Source: Winogradskyella forsetii | GTDB lineage: Bacteria; Bacteroidota; Bacteroidia; Flavobacteriales; Flavobacteriaceae | Assembly (NCBI RefSeq): GCF_013394595.1 | Contig: NZ_CP053348.1 | Location: forward strand, 3,754,501-3,818,500 | Direction: 5' to 3' | Length of the DNA stretch: 64,000 bases | In this document: positions 29,684 to 40,000 of the stretch, piece after piece | Numbering within the stretch: the first letter of the stretch is position 1 | Layout of the letters: each line of letters opens with the position of its first letter | Translations under genes and position numbers: made by a program | Notes under the pieces: model-generated | The model's database searches: none | What the model was told of the DNA's origin: nothing | Seen by the model: the letters and a program-made list of their open reading frames with translations, nothing else

Positions 29684-29723
29684 AAAAGACCTTTGGAATG
29701 TTATATCAGTCCAAAGGTCTTTT
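29684..29723 (-). terminator. Terminator of the act-cta respiratory operon
   Basis: A perfect 14-bp inverted repeat, AAAAGACCTTTGGA / TCCAAAGGTCTTTT, with a 12-nt loop. It lies 44 bp past the ctaD stop and ends in a T-run on either strand, so it can work in both directions. Confidence 0.85.
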
Positions 29724-29742
29724 CCTATTTGTTATGTTCTAA

Positions 29743-29769
29743 GATTCCTGCATTCGCAGGAACTTGTTA
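29743..29769 (-). repeat. TTCCTGCGAATG hairpin repeat, copy 2, overlapping the ctaD stop
   Basis: On the minus strand the element reads TAACAAGTTCCTGCGAATGC followed by AGGAATC. Its first three bases are the ctaD stop codon. The same arrangement is found at the thioredoxin-like gene (53372-53400). Confidence 0.75.
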
Positions 29770-31563
29770 ATGCTGTAATTCCTCTTCCCCTTCAAACATC
29801 GGTACATTCTGAGGCACAAAGTCATCATCATGTCCAGGCTTGCTGTAATCGTAAGACCAACGGTAAACGTGAGGTATCGCACCTGGCCAGTTACCGTGTA
29901 TATGTTTTACTGGTGCCGTCCACTCTAATGTAGTAGATCTCCATGGGTTTTGCTCTGCTTTCTTTCCAAAGAAAATACTTGAAAAGAAGTTATATAAATA
30001 AATAATTTGAGCAACACCTCCGATAATAGCAAATACGGTAATAACCACATTTGCATTGGCTAAATCATCAAATAGTGGAAAGTTTGAATTGGTATAATAA
30101 CGTCTTGGTAAACCTGCCATGCCTATAAAGTGCATTGGGAAGAACACACCGTAAGCACAAATTGCCGTAATCCAAAAGTGTATATAACCTAAATTTTTGT
30201 TTAGCATACGACCAAACATTCTCGGATACCAATGGTAGATACCAGCAAACATACCGTAAAGTGCAGAAATACCCATTACTAAGTGGAAGTGTGCAATTAC
30301 GAAATACGTATCATGAACATTGATATCTAAAGCACTATCGCCTAATATGATTCCTGTTAATCCACCCGTAATAAACGTAGAAACGAAACCAATGGAAAAT
30401 AACATAGCCGGATTCAATTGTAGATTTCCTTTCCACAGCGTGGTAATCCAGTTAAACGCTTTTACTGCTGATGGTATCGCTATCAATAATGTTGTAAATG
30501 TGAATACAGATCCTAGGAATGGATTCATCCCTGAAATAAACATGTGGTGACCCCAAACAATAGTAGATAAAAATCCGATGGCCAGAATAGATGCAATCAT
30601 TGCACGATATCCAAAGATTGGCTTACGTGAACTACTAGCCATAATTTCAGATACTAATCCCATGGCTGGTAAAATAACGATATAAACTTCTGGGTGACCT
30701 AAGAACCAAAATAAGTGCTCAAACAATACTGGTGATCCACCTTGGTAATGTAATACTTCCCCTTGAATAAAAATATCCGATAAGAAGAATGAAGTCCCAA
30801 AACTTCTATCCATAATTAACAATAAGGCTGCAGATAGTAAAACCGGGAATGAAACCACACCTAAAATAGCAGTTACAAAGAAGGTCCATATCGTCAATGG
30901 CAATCTTGTCATGGACATACCCTTAGTACGTAAGTTTATGATCGTAACAATGTAATTTAGTGAACCTAATAGAGAGGACGCAATGAAAATTGCCATAGAC
31001 ACTAACCAAAGCGTCATACCCATTCCAGATCCACCTGATGCCATCGGCAAGGCAGATAATGGTGGATAGATGGTCCATCCTGCTGCAGCTGGTCCAGCTT
31101 CTACGAACAATGACAGAATCATTATTACACAAGAGACAAAGAATAACCAATAGGATACCATATTAAGAAACCCAGATGCCATATCCCGTGCTCCAATTTG
31201 CAATGGAATTAAAAGGTTACTAAAAGTACCACTTAAACCTGCTGTTAGGACAAAGAATACCATAATCGTCCCATGAATGGTTACCAATGCTAAATAAATA
31301 TCTGCATCCATTACGCCATCTGGAGCCCATTTACCTAATAATGCTTCGAACAAAACATTAGGCTGTTCGGGCCATGCAATTTGCATTCGGAACATGATAG
31401 ACATTAAAACACCAATAACTCCCATTATTGTTCCTGTAATAAGGTACTGTTTAGCAATCATTTTATGATCTTGGCTAAATATATACTTTGTTACAAATGT
31501 TTCCTTGTGATGATGTACGTCGTGATCGTCGTCGTGACTGTGTGTATCTATAGTTGCTGACAT
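29767..31563 (-). CDS. ctaD: Cytochrome c oxidase subunit I
   Basis: This is the catalytic subunit of a haem-copper terminal oxidase, which reduces oxygen to water and pumps protons. The 598-residue protein has about twelve membrane helices. Key motifs are the low-spin haem ligand in HGTIMVFF, the CuB/Tyr loop GHPEVYI, the CuB pair in WGHHMF and the haem ligands in FVIAHFHLVM. Its N-terminus is unusually His-rich: six His within the first 19 residues. It is the last gene of the actABCDEF-ctaCD operon and probably receives electrons from ACIII directly through a bound cytochrome. Confidence 0.98.
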   Translation of the reverse strand: MSATIDTHSHDDDHDVHHHKETFVTKYIFSQDHKMIAKQYLITGTIMGVIGVLMSIMFRMQIAWPEQPNVLFEALLGKWAPDGVMDADIYLALVTIHGTIMVFFVLTAGLSGTFSNLLIPLQIGARDMASGFLNMVSYWLFFVSCVIMILSLFVEAGPAAAGWTIYPPLSALPMASGGSGMGMTLWLVSMAIFIASSLLGSLNYIVTIINLRTKGMSMTRLPLTIWTFFVTAILGVVSFPVLLSAALLLIMDRSFGTSFFLSDIFIQGEVLHYQGGSPVLFEHLFWFLGHPEVYIVILPAMGLVSEIMASSSRKPIFGYRAMIASILAIGFLSTIVWGHHMFISGMNPFLGSVFTFTTLLIAIPSAVKAFNWITTLWKGNLQLNPAMLFSIGFVSTFITGGLTGIILGDSALDINVHDTYFVIAHFHLVMGISALYGMFAGIYHWYPRMFGRMLNKNLGYIHFWITAICAYGVFFPMHFIGMAGLPRRYYTNSNFPLFDDLANANVVITVFAIIGGVAQIIYLYNFFSSIFFGKKAEQNPWRSTTLEWTAPVKHIHGNWPGAIPHVYRWSYDYSKPGHDDDFVPQNVPMFEGEEELQH

Positions 31564-31594
31564 AATCTCTATTATCTATTTCTTAAAAAATCTT

Positions 31595-32653
31595 TTAATT
31601 TAATGAATTTGGAAAGGTTTTCTGTTCTTTCATCCATGCATCAAACTCTTCTTGCGTTTCTACTATAATCTTCATCTGCATATTGTAGTGGGACTTACCA
31701 CAAATCTTATTACATAATAATAAGTAGTCGAATTCATAAACCAATTCTTGTCCTGCTTCTTCAATCTCGGCTTTACGTTCTAACCTAAGCTCATTAATAT
31801 GCTTCACTTTTTCCACCATATCCGGACTCTCTCGCATCTCAGCAGTTGTTACTGTAGGTGTAAAACCGAATTGGGTTACCATACCTGGCACACAGTTCAT
31901 CTGTGCTCTAAAGTGTGGCATATACGCGGAGTGCAACACATCTTGTGATCGCATTTTAAATAATACCGGTTGACCTGCTGGTAAATGAAGTTCCGTCACA
32001 ATAACATCGTCTTGCGCATTTGGATCGTCTTCATCAATACCTAAAACATTGGCACGATCTATATCTATCAATCTTACATTAGCTTTTCCTAATACGTTGT
32101 CTGCACCGCTATAGCGCGCTTTCCAGTTAAATTGTTGTGCATACAATTCAATCACCATTGGGTCGTCGTCTTCGTCGATATTCATAATATCATTCCAAGT
32201 AAATAATCCATAAATGATTAACCCAGCCAAAACGATTACAGGAATTATAGTCCAAATAAATTCTAAAGTATTATTATCGGCATAGAACAAAGCTTTCTTT
32301 CCTTTTTCACCTCTATATTTAAAAGCAAAATAATGTAGTAAAAATTGCGTAACAGTTTGTACTATAAATATGACCACCATAGAGATAATCATCAAATTAT
32401 CAAGCCCTGGCCCATGTTCTGAAGCCGCATTAGATACCAATGGTAAATCACCTAAATACCAAAAACTAAGAATGGTTATGATATAAATAAATATCAAAAA
32501 ACCTATCATCATATAGCCATTGATATTGTTATCGTGGTCGGTTGCCACAGGAGAACTCGTTGTGCCAACTTGAGCCAAATCAAAAATCTTTACCATTTGC
32601 CATATGGCAACAGCTGCAAAGAGTACAATTATAATCGTTAATAAAGCAGTCAT
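31595..32653 (-). CDS. ctaC: Cytochrome c oxidase subunit II
   Basis: Subunit II carries the CuA centre that takes electrons from cytochrome c. The C-terminal cupredoxin domain has the first His in LHSAYMPHFRAQ and the CuA set in LLCNKICGKSHYNMQM (Cys, Cys, His, Met). The 352-residue protein has about four hydrophobic segments before the cupredoxin domain, two more than textbook subunit II, as is usual for oxidases tied to Alternative Complex III. There is no fused cytochrome c domain. It lies 31 bp upstream of ctaD and 24 bp downstream of actF. Confidence 0.97.
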   Translation of the reverse strand: MTALLTIIIVLFAAVAIWQMVKIFDLAQVGTTSSPVATDHDNNINGYMMIGFLIFIYIITILSFWYLGDLPLVSNAASEHGPGLDNLMIISMVVIFIVQTVTQFLLHYFAFKYRGEKGKKALFYADNNTLEFIWTIIPVIVLAGLIIYGLFTWNDIMNIDEDDDPMVIELYAQQFNWKARYSGADNVLGKANVRLIDIDRANVLGIDEDDPNAQDDVIVTELHLPAGQPVLFKMRSQDVLHSAYMPHFRAQMNCVPGMVTQFGFTPTVTTAEMRESPDMVEKVKHINELRLERKAEIEEAGQELVYEFDYLLLCNKICGKSHYNMQMKIIVETQEEFDAWMKEQKTFPNSLN

Positions 32654-32677
32654 TATCGTATCTGTTCTTTTTTAAAA

Positions 32678-34069
32678 TTAATAATGGAAATGTTCACTTT
32701 CCTTAATAAATGGATTTCCTTTTGGTAATAATGGATATTTTCCAAGCGCTGTAAATACAACAAGCAAAAATATGCCACCAAATAATAATATTGATCCTAT
32801 CTCTGGAATTCCAATAAACCATCTATCACCAACGGTTGCAGGCATAATCATATTGAATATATCTATATAGTGTCCACAAAGAATCACTATACCAGCCATG
32901 ACTACAAACCAATTCACACGTTTGAAATCACTATTCATTAATAACAATAATGGGAAAATAAAATTCATTGCTATCATACCGAAAAATGGTAAATTATAAT
33001 CTTCGATACGCGTGATGAAATAAGTGACTTCCTCTGGAATATTTGAATACCAAATTAACATAAACTGAGAGAACCATAAGTAGGTCCAAAAAATACTAAA
33101 TCCAAACATAAATTTAGCCAAATCATGAATATGACTGTCATTGACATGTTCTAATAATCCTTTAGATTTCAAAAACATTGCAATCATAGCAATCGTTGTA
33201 ACGCCACATACGAGCATACCCGCTAATACATACCACCCAAACAACGTACTAAACCAATGAGGATCTACACTCATTATCCAATCCCAAGACATCATTGATT
33301 CTGTATAGATGAAGAATACCAAAAATGCTGCAGAAATTCTGAAGTTCTTTTTAAAGTTTCTATTGTCGTTTATATCCGCGTTGTCCTGTGCTACAGAGAA
33401 CTTTCTAGAGAAATAACGGTAAAGCGACCATCCTCCTAAGAAAATAAGACCTCTAATAAAAAAACCTGCTTTGTTTAACCAACTTGATTTTCCTGCTACT
33501 AAAGCATCGTAATTATCACTGCCTTTTGTAGTCATACCATCCGTTAACCATATAAATAAATGACTATCCGCAAGGAAAGCAATTAATAATACAATTATAC
33601 CGCCTGGTAAAAGATAAGCCGTAATACCTTCCATGACTCTAAACAATACTGGTGACCAGCCTGCTTGAGAGGCATATTGAACTGCATAAAAAGCCAATAC
33701 CCCTAAGGAAATCATAAAGAAAAAGAAAGCTGCGACGTATAATGCAGAATATGGTCTATTATGTATTTGATGCAATACATGCTCTTCATGACTCATGGTA
33801 TGACCTTCCTCTGCATGAGCTGCTCCATGTGCTTCATCAACATGTGCATCGGTTCCTTCAACATGCAATGCTGATTCGCCGTGAGATTCTCCATGTACCT
33901 CAGTAGCATGAGCGTCTCCATGATGAGATTCACTTGCTAATAGCTCTTTTACATCCTCAACAGTTTCGTAATGATGAGCATCCATAAAGCCGTAACCAAC
34001 ACCTAACAGTCCTAAAACTATTAAAATGATAGCACCTATTCTTAATCGATTTGAAATTTTATATTCCAT
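32678..34069 (-). CDS. actF: Alternative Complex III membrane subunit ActF
   Basis: ActF is one of the two large NrfD-like quinol-side membrane subunits of ACIII, the cytochrome bc1 replacement of Bacteroidota. The 463-residue protein has one helix at 10-29, then a hydrophilic loop of about 75 residues very rich in His, Glu and Ala, then about nine further helices. Sixteen His lie between residues 32 and 103. This loop is longer and more His-rich than in typical bacterial ActF. It is embedded in the operon between actE and ctaC. Confidence 0.94.
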   Translation of the reverse strand: MEYKISNRLRIGAIILIVLGLLGVGYGFMDAHHYETVEDVKELLASESHHGDAHATEVHGESHGESALHVEGTDAHVDEAHGAAHAEEGHTMSHEEHVLHQIHNRPYSALYVAAFFFFMISLGVLAFYAVQYASQAGWSPVLFRVMEGITAYLLPGGIIVLLIAFLADSHLFIWLTDGMTTKGSDNYDALVAGKSSWLNKAGFFIRGLIFLGGWSLYRYFSRKFSVAQDNADINDNRNFKKNFRISAAFLVFFIYTESMMSWDWIMSVDPHWFSTLFGWYVLAGMLVCGVTTIAMIAMFLKSKGLLEHVNDSHIHDLAKFMFGFSIFWTYLWFSQFMLIWYSNIPEEVTYFITRIEDYNLPFFGMIAMNFIFPLLLLMNSDFKRVNWFVVMAGIVILCGHYIDIFNMIMPATVGDRWFIGIPEIGSILLFGGIFLLVVFTALGKYPLLPKGNPFIKESEHFHY

Positions 34070-34091
34070 TTATATAATCTTTATCTAAATC

Positions 34092-34721
34092 TTACTTTTC
34101 TAAATCTGCCTTCAGTTTTTCAACATAAGCAACCACTTGCCAACGTTCCTCTTCATTCAATTGGTTAGCATAAGAACCCATTGTATTCTTTCCGTAATAA
34201 ATAACGTGATAAATACTGCCCGTTGTAATTGCCCTACCAACATCGTCATAACTAGGGACACCTAAAATCTTTTCACGCTGTACTAATTTCCCTTTACCAT
34301 CACCTTTAGTACCATGACAAATAGCACAGTAAATGGTGTATAATGGACCTCCTTTAGCATAATCCACACGAGTTTTAGATGAATCTTGTTCAACATTACC
34401 CGTTTCCGTTAAAGGAATAGGATCCGCAAGCGGATTACTAAGGGTGGCTTTAGCTAAAGCATAACCTTCATTGGTATTCGGAATTTCAAATGGCATAAAA
34501 TCACCTCTAGGAATAGAGCCTTCTGCTGGTAATCTAGCTTCCATGTCATATTCAAAAATATTTGTACCATCGACATCAACATTGGCTTCTTGATAGGCTT
34601 CATAACCTACAGACTCATACATATTAGGCATGTACTGGTAGTTTCGGCTCGAGTTCTTTTGGCAAGACGCAAAGCTTACCAATACTATTGTTACTACAAT
34701 ATATTTTGTGGCTATCTTCAT
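34092..34721 (-). CDS. actE: Alternative Complex III monohaem cytochrome c subunit ActE
   Basis: ActE passes electrons from the ActB iron-sulphur and ActA haem chain towards the terminal oxidase. The protein has a lipoprotein signal (lipobox SFASC) and one haem-binding CAICH site near residue 133, followed by GTKGDGKG, with a Met-containing distal segment (NTMGSYANQL). The chosen ATG starts just after the actD stop; an ATG six codons earlier (34739) would overlap actD by 17 bp. Either way the genes are tightly coupled. Confidence 0.93.
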   Translation of the reverse strand: MKIATKYIVVTIVLVSFASCQKNSSRNYQYMPNMYESVGYEAYQEANVDVDGTNIFEYDMEARLPAEGSIPRGDFMPFEIPNTNEGYALAKATLSNPLADPIPLTETGNVEQDSSKTRVDYAKGGPLYTIYCAICHGTKGDGKGKLVQREKILGVPSYDDVGRAITTGSIYHVIYYGKNTMGSYANQLNEEERWQVVAYVEKLKADLEK

Positions 34722-34722
34722 A

Positions 34723-35262
34723 TTAATGTGCATCTTCATCTTTATCTACAATATTTATTTCAGCAGCTCCAGTTTCTTTTAATAGTGCCAATAATGAATC
34801 TTCATTATTATGTATGGCAATCTCCATTAAGAAATGGTCATCTGTTGTTCTAACATCCGGATTTTCTGCTTTTTTAAATGGCCACATTCTACTTCTTAAG
34901 TAAAAGGTAATAACCATTAAGTGCGCCGCAAAAAACACAGTAAGCTCGAACATAATCGGCACGAAGGCTGGCATATTTTCAATATAACTAAAACTTGGCT
35001 TACCACCAATATCTTGTGGCCAATCTTCAATCATTATATAGTTCATCATTACAATGGCTACTGTAAGACCAACGCAGCCAAACATAAATGACGCAATTGC
35101 TATACGTGTTGGTGCCAATCCCATTGCCTTGTCTAGTCCATGGACTGGAAAAGGGGTGTATATTTCTTCAATGTGATGTCTTTCTGCCTTTACCTTTTTA
35201 ACGGCTGACATTAAGATATCATCATCTGTATAAATAGCATGAATTACTTTCGAAGCTTCCAT
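34723..35262 (-). CDS. actD: Alternative Complex III subunit ActD (DUF3341)
   Basis: ActD is a small membrane subunit of ACIII. The 179-residue protein has the DUF3341 layout: an N-terminal domain with the EEIYTPFPVHGLDKAMGL motif, two membrane helices (about 57-80 and 102-123) and a soluble tail. It lies 8 bp downstream of actC and directly ahead of actE. Normal length for the family; nothing unusual apart from an acidic/His C-terminus (DKDEDAH). Confidence 0.95.
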   Translation of the reverse strand: MEASKVIHAIYTDDDILMSAVKKVKAERHHIEEIYTPFPVHGLDKAMGLAPTRIAIASFMFGCVGLTVAIVMMNYIMIEDWPQDIGGKPSFSYIENMPAFVPIMFELTVFFAAHLMVITFYLRSRMWPFKKAENPDVRTTDDHFLMEIAIHNNEDSLLALLKETGAAEINIVDKDEDAH

Positions 35263-35270
35263 AGACTATA

Positions 35271-37004
35271 TTAGTTGTTTAATAAGTTTTTAGCTTGTCC
35301 TGACCAATCATCACGCTCTGCTCTTCCTGGGAAAGAACCTGTGATTTCATCTAACAAGTCATATTCTCTTTTTGTCATTTTACTTACTTGTGCGTAAGTG
35401 TAAATTCCTAATGTGTTCAGTACCTCTTCCATTTTTGGACCAATACCATTAATCACTTTCAAATCGTCTGGCGTTTGTACTTCAGCATCAAACCTTCCTA
35501 CACCTTCTAAAAGATTACCTAGCTTTTCTTCATCGTTCTGCATAGGTTTTGAAGCTGTAGTCGTTTTAGGGAGTTTAAAGTTAGATGTTCTATCATCTGC
35601 ACCTGTTCCAACAAGTGTCTCTCCGTTTTCTCTTATACGCTTATAACGTTCTCCAGAAGATTTTAAAATGGTCTTTACCTCTGCTTGTGCAATTACTGGG
35701 AATGTACGTGAGTACAATAAGAATAACACAAAGAAGAATCCGATGGTTCCAATGAAAATTCCAATATCTACAAATGTTGGCGAGAACATAGACCAAGAAG
35801 ATGGTAAATAATCTCTATGTAATGAGGTTACGATAATTACGAATCGCTCAAACCACATTCCAATGTTTACAACAATAGAAATAACGAATGAGAACATAAT
35901 ACTTGTTCTTAATTTCTTGAACCACATAAACTGAGGCGAGAATACATTACAAGACATCATTGCCCAATATGCCCACCAATAAGGTCCAGTTGCTCTGTTT
36001 AAGAATGCGTACTGTTCGTACTCTACACCAGAATACCACGCAATAAATAGCTCTGTAATATAGGCAACACCAACGATTGAACCTGTAATCATAATTACAA
36101 TGTTCATTAATTCAATGTGTTGTACTGTAATATAATCTTCTAGGTTACACACTTTTCTCATAATAATAAGAAGTGTGTTTACCATGGCAAATCCTGAGAA
36201 TACCGCACCCGCAACAAAGTAAGGCGGGAAAATCGTAGTATGCCATCCTGGAATAACCGACGTTGCGAAATCAAAGGATACAATAGTATGTACCGAAAGT
36301 ACTAAAGGTGTTGCCAAACCAGCAAGTACTAAAGATACTTCCTCAAAACGTTGCCAATCTTTTGCACGACCAGACCAACCAAAACTCACTAAAGAATAAA
36401 TTTTCTTTTGGAATGGTTTAACAGCTCTGTCTCTCAACATAGCGAAATCTGGTAATAAACCTGTCCACCAGAATACTAATGACACCGATAAATAAGTTGA
36501 AATCGCAAATACATCCCAAAGTAAAGGTGAATTAAAGTTTACCCATAAGGATCCAAATTGGTTCGGAATTGGCAGTACCCAATACGCTAACCATGGACGA
36601 CCCATGTGAATAATTGGGAACAAACCTGCTTGTACAACTGAGAAAATGGTCATGGCTTCCGCAGAACGGTTAATTGCCATTCTCCATTTTTGTCGGAATA
36701 GTAAGAGTACGGCAGAAATCAGTGTTCCTGCGTGACCAATACCAACCCACCAAACGAAGTTAGTAATATCCCAAGCCCAGTTAACGGTCTTATTAAGACC
36801 CCAAACTCCAATACCTGTAGATACGGTATAAATAATACAACCTATTCCCCAAAGGAATGCTACCAAAGCAATGCTAAAAACAATCCACCATGCTCTGTTG
36901 GCTTTGCCTTCAACTGGTCTTGCTACATCGATAGTAACATCGTGATACGATTTTTCGCCAGTGACTAAAGGTCTTCTAATAGGTGCTTCGTAATGAGACG
37001 CCAT
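35271..37004 (-). CDS. actC: Alternative Complex III quinol-oxidising subunit ActC (NrfD family) with C-terminal helix-hairpin-helix domain
   Basis: ActC is the NrfD/PsrC-type membrane subunit where menaquinol is thought to be oxidised. Residues about 35-450 hold around ten membrane helices with the family's TGIGVWG and GIGHAGTLISA segments. A hydrophilic linker (about 450-510) then leads to a C-terminal domain of about 65 residues starting LKVINGIGPKMEEVLNTLG, which is a helix-hairpin-helix motif of the kind seen in DUF4332 and in C-terminal extensions of some NADH dehydrogenase subunits. The total of 577 residues exceeds the usual NrfD-type subunit by this tail. Confidence 0.95.
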   Translation of the reverse strand: MASHYEAPIRRPLVTGEKSYHDVTIDVARPVEGKANRAWWIVFSIALVAFLWGIGCIIYTVSTGIGVWGLNKTVNWAWDITNFVWWVGIGHAGTLISAVLLLFRQKWRMAINRSAEAMTIFSVVQAGLFPIIHMGRPWLAYWVLPIPNQFGSLWVNFNSPLLWDVFAISTYLSVSLVFWWTGLLPDFAMLRDRAVKPFQKKIYSLVSFGWSGRAKDWQRFEEVSLVLAGLATPLVLSVHTIVSFDFATSVIPGWHTTIFPPYFVAGAVFSGFAMVNTLLIIMRKVCNLEDYITVQHIELMNIVIMITGSIVGVAYITELFIAWYSGVEYEQYAFLNRATGPYWWAYWAMMSCNVFSPQFMWFKKLRTSIMFSFVISIVVNIGMWFERFVIIVTSLHRDYLPSSWSMFSPTFVDIGIFIGTIGFFFVLFLLYSRTFPVIAQAEVKTILKSSGERYKRIRENGETLVGTGADDRTSNFKLPKTTTASKPMQNDEEKLGNLLEGVGRFDAEVQTPDDLKVINGIGPKMEEVLNTLGIYTYAQVSKMTKREYDLLDEITGSFPGRAERDDWSGQAKNLLNN

Positions 37005-37029
37005 AATTATATACTTGTTTCTTTATTAT

Positions 37030-40000
37030 TTATGCTTTTGATGTGTTTCTCACTTTTGTTTGATAAATCACGTTTGGTTTTGTTCCAACGCTTTCTAACA
37101 AGTGATACATACGATCATCTTCTTTTAGTTCTGCAATTTTACTGTCTTTGTCATTGATGTCACCGAATACCATGGCTCCGTTTCCACAAGCTGCGGAACA
37201 AGCCGTTTGGAATTCGCCGTCTTTAACCAAGCGTCCATCACGTTTTGCATCTAAAATTGTTTTTTGTGTTTTTTGAATACACATAGAACATTTTTCCATC
37301 ACACCACGCGAACGAACAGTAACATCTGGGTTTAATACCATACGTCCTAAATCATCATTCATATAGTAATCGAACTCATCATTCTTATTGTACAAGAACC
37401 AGTTGAAACGACGCACTTTATAAGGACAATTGTTGGCACAATATCTTGTACCTACACAACGGTTATATGCCATGTGGTTTTGACCTTGACGACCATGAGC
37501 CGTTGCTGCAACAGGACAAACTGTTTCACAAGGTGCATGGTTACAATGCTGACACATTACAGGTTGAAATGCGACTTGAGGATTATCAGCAGGATGTTCC
37601 ATCTCACCAAACTCACTCAATGAGCTCCCTAAACCAGAAATATTTTCTTTCTTTTCGTCATCACCTTCAAATGTATCTTCTGAAGAATAATATCTATCAA
37701 TACGCAACCAGTGCATATCCCTACTACGTCTCATCTCCGTTTTACCAACAACAGGTACATTATTTTCTGCGTGACATGCAATGACACATGCACCACAACC
37801 GGTACAAGCATTTAAGTCAATTGATAAGTTGAAATGATGACCAACTGAACGGTCAAACTCATCCCATAAATCCACGTCTGGAGATGTTACAGGCGTTTCT
37901 ATATGATTTAAGGATACTTGAGGAGTCTTATTCCAACCATGTTTATGGTCGTTATATTTATAGGTATTGAATATCTCTAAGCTGGTTTCTTTTATGATGT
38001 CTCCACGACCCATTAAGGTATTATGCAACTGTACACAAGCAAATTCATGCTCACCAACAACTTTTTCAATAGATACATTCTGTATGGCATTGAAATTTTG
38101 GTATAACGGATAAGCGTTAACTCCCGTTTTCATTTCGGCCTTTAAAGCTTTAGACGTTCTTCCAAAACCAAATGCTAAACCTGCAGAACCTTTTGCTTGT
38201 CCTGGCTGAATAATTACAGGTACATTTTCAACAGTAACTCCATTTACAGTAACATTTACGTAGCTACTATTCAAACCACCATTAGCTTCATGCCAGTTTT
38301 CTAACTTTAATCTTTCAGCATCTGCTTTAGAAATCGTTAAGTAGTTATCCCAAGTTGTTCTTGTTATAGGATCTGGAAATTCTTGTAACCATGGGTTATT
38401 GGCTTGCTGACCATCACCCATACCTGTTTTGGTATAAAGTGATAATTCCATGCCGTTTGCTGATGCTGTTTTAGCCAAAGCTCTAGCTGCAGCACCACCT
38501 GTTAATACCGAAGCAACATCTGTATTACCACTCGTATTATTAACTGTAGTTGATGTCGTCGTGGTTGTGTACTCGTCTTTATCTTCGTCTTTGATTCCAA
38601 CACCTACGGCAACATCATGAATAACGCCACCTACGAATGTTCTATCTTTTTTATCGTTTAATTCTGTTGAAGAAGTTTCAATGGTTGTCGATGAGCCATT
38701 TGAGCTATTTCCTGCCGAACCTGTTACAAAAACACCATCTTGAACAGCTTTGTTAAAAGAAGCTCCATTTAATACACTTTGTGTCCAAACTGATTTCAAA
38801 TAATCTCTATAGGTGCCTGTTGCTCCAGTCCAAGCCATCAATACTTCTTGAAACTGTTTTGTATCAAACAACGGACGAATTGTAGGTTGCATCATTGAAT
38901 AATGACCCGATTTGAATTCGAAATCTCCCCAAGATTCTAAATTATGAGGCGTTGCTGCAATATATTGACAGTCTGTTGACGTTTCGTCTTGTTTCATCGA
39001 AAACGCAACTGATAATTCTGTTTTAGCCAAACCTTCTTTAAAGTCCGAAGCATTTGGAAGCGTGTACATTGGATTCACACCATTCATAATGATGGCACCA
39101 ACGTTTCCAGCTTTCATATCAGCCACTAACTGCATCACAGCCTTATCGCTTCCTTGTCTGGTTTTTATGGTAGTACTCGGATCAAAAGCCTTACTTCTTA
39201 AAAAGCTATTGATTTCTAAAACCGTCGTCTGTGCGTTCACATCTTGAATACCTGTAACCACCACAGCGTTACTTCCTGCTAAACTTAATTCTTTAGCTGC
39301 TGATTTGATCGCTGCATCAATGCCTTCTGGAAGTTTTGCTCCCCCTGAAGAATTTCCAGTTACAGCACTATATAATTCAGCTAAAGCTAATTTTTGCTCA
39401 CTTGGTGTTAATGGCACACGCTTATCTGCATTTGCACCAGTCAATGACATATTGGATTCAAACTGAATATGTCTAGACATTTTACCATTTTCAGGAATAC
39501 GATTTATAGCATAACCTCCAGAAAAATTTCCACCTTGCCAATCTCCTAGAAAATCAGCTCCAATAGAAACAATGGTTTTCGCTTTAGAGAAATCGTAATT
39601 AGCCATGCCTCTTGTTCCGTACTTGGCTTGGTAAGCATCTAATGATGCAGATTCTGAAACGGCATCATAAGCCACATGACTTACATTTACGAATTTCGAT
39701 TTGAATTCCGCAATTAATTTATCGGTAGATGGACTCGGCATTGATTGAGTTAATAACACAATAGCTTTACCATTAAGTCCATTTAATTTTGAAGTTGTTT
39801 CAGACATAAAAGTCTCCCAAGAGATTCTTGAATCCCCTTTCATTGGTGATTTCACTCTGAGGTTATCATACAGTCCTAAAACTGAAGCATTAACTCTGGC
39901 ATTCGCCATTCCACTTGTTTTGGAATCGGAATTATGTTCAATTTTAATTGGTCGTCCTTCTCGCGTTTTTACTAAAACACTAGCAAAATCATAACCATCT

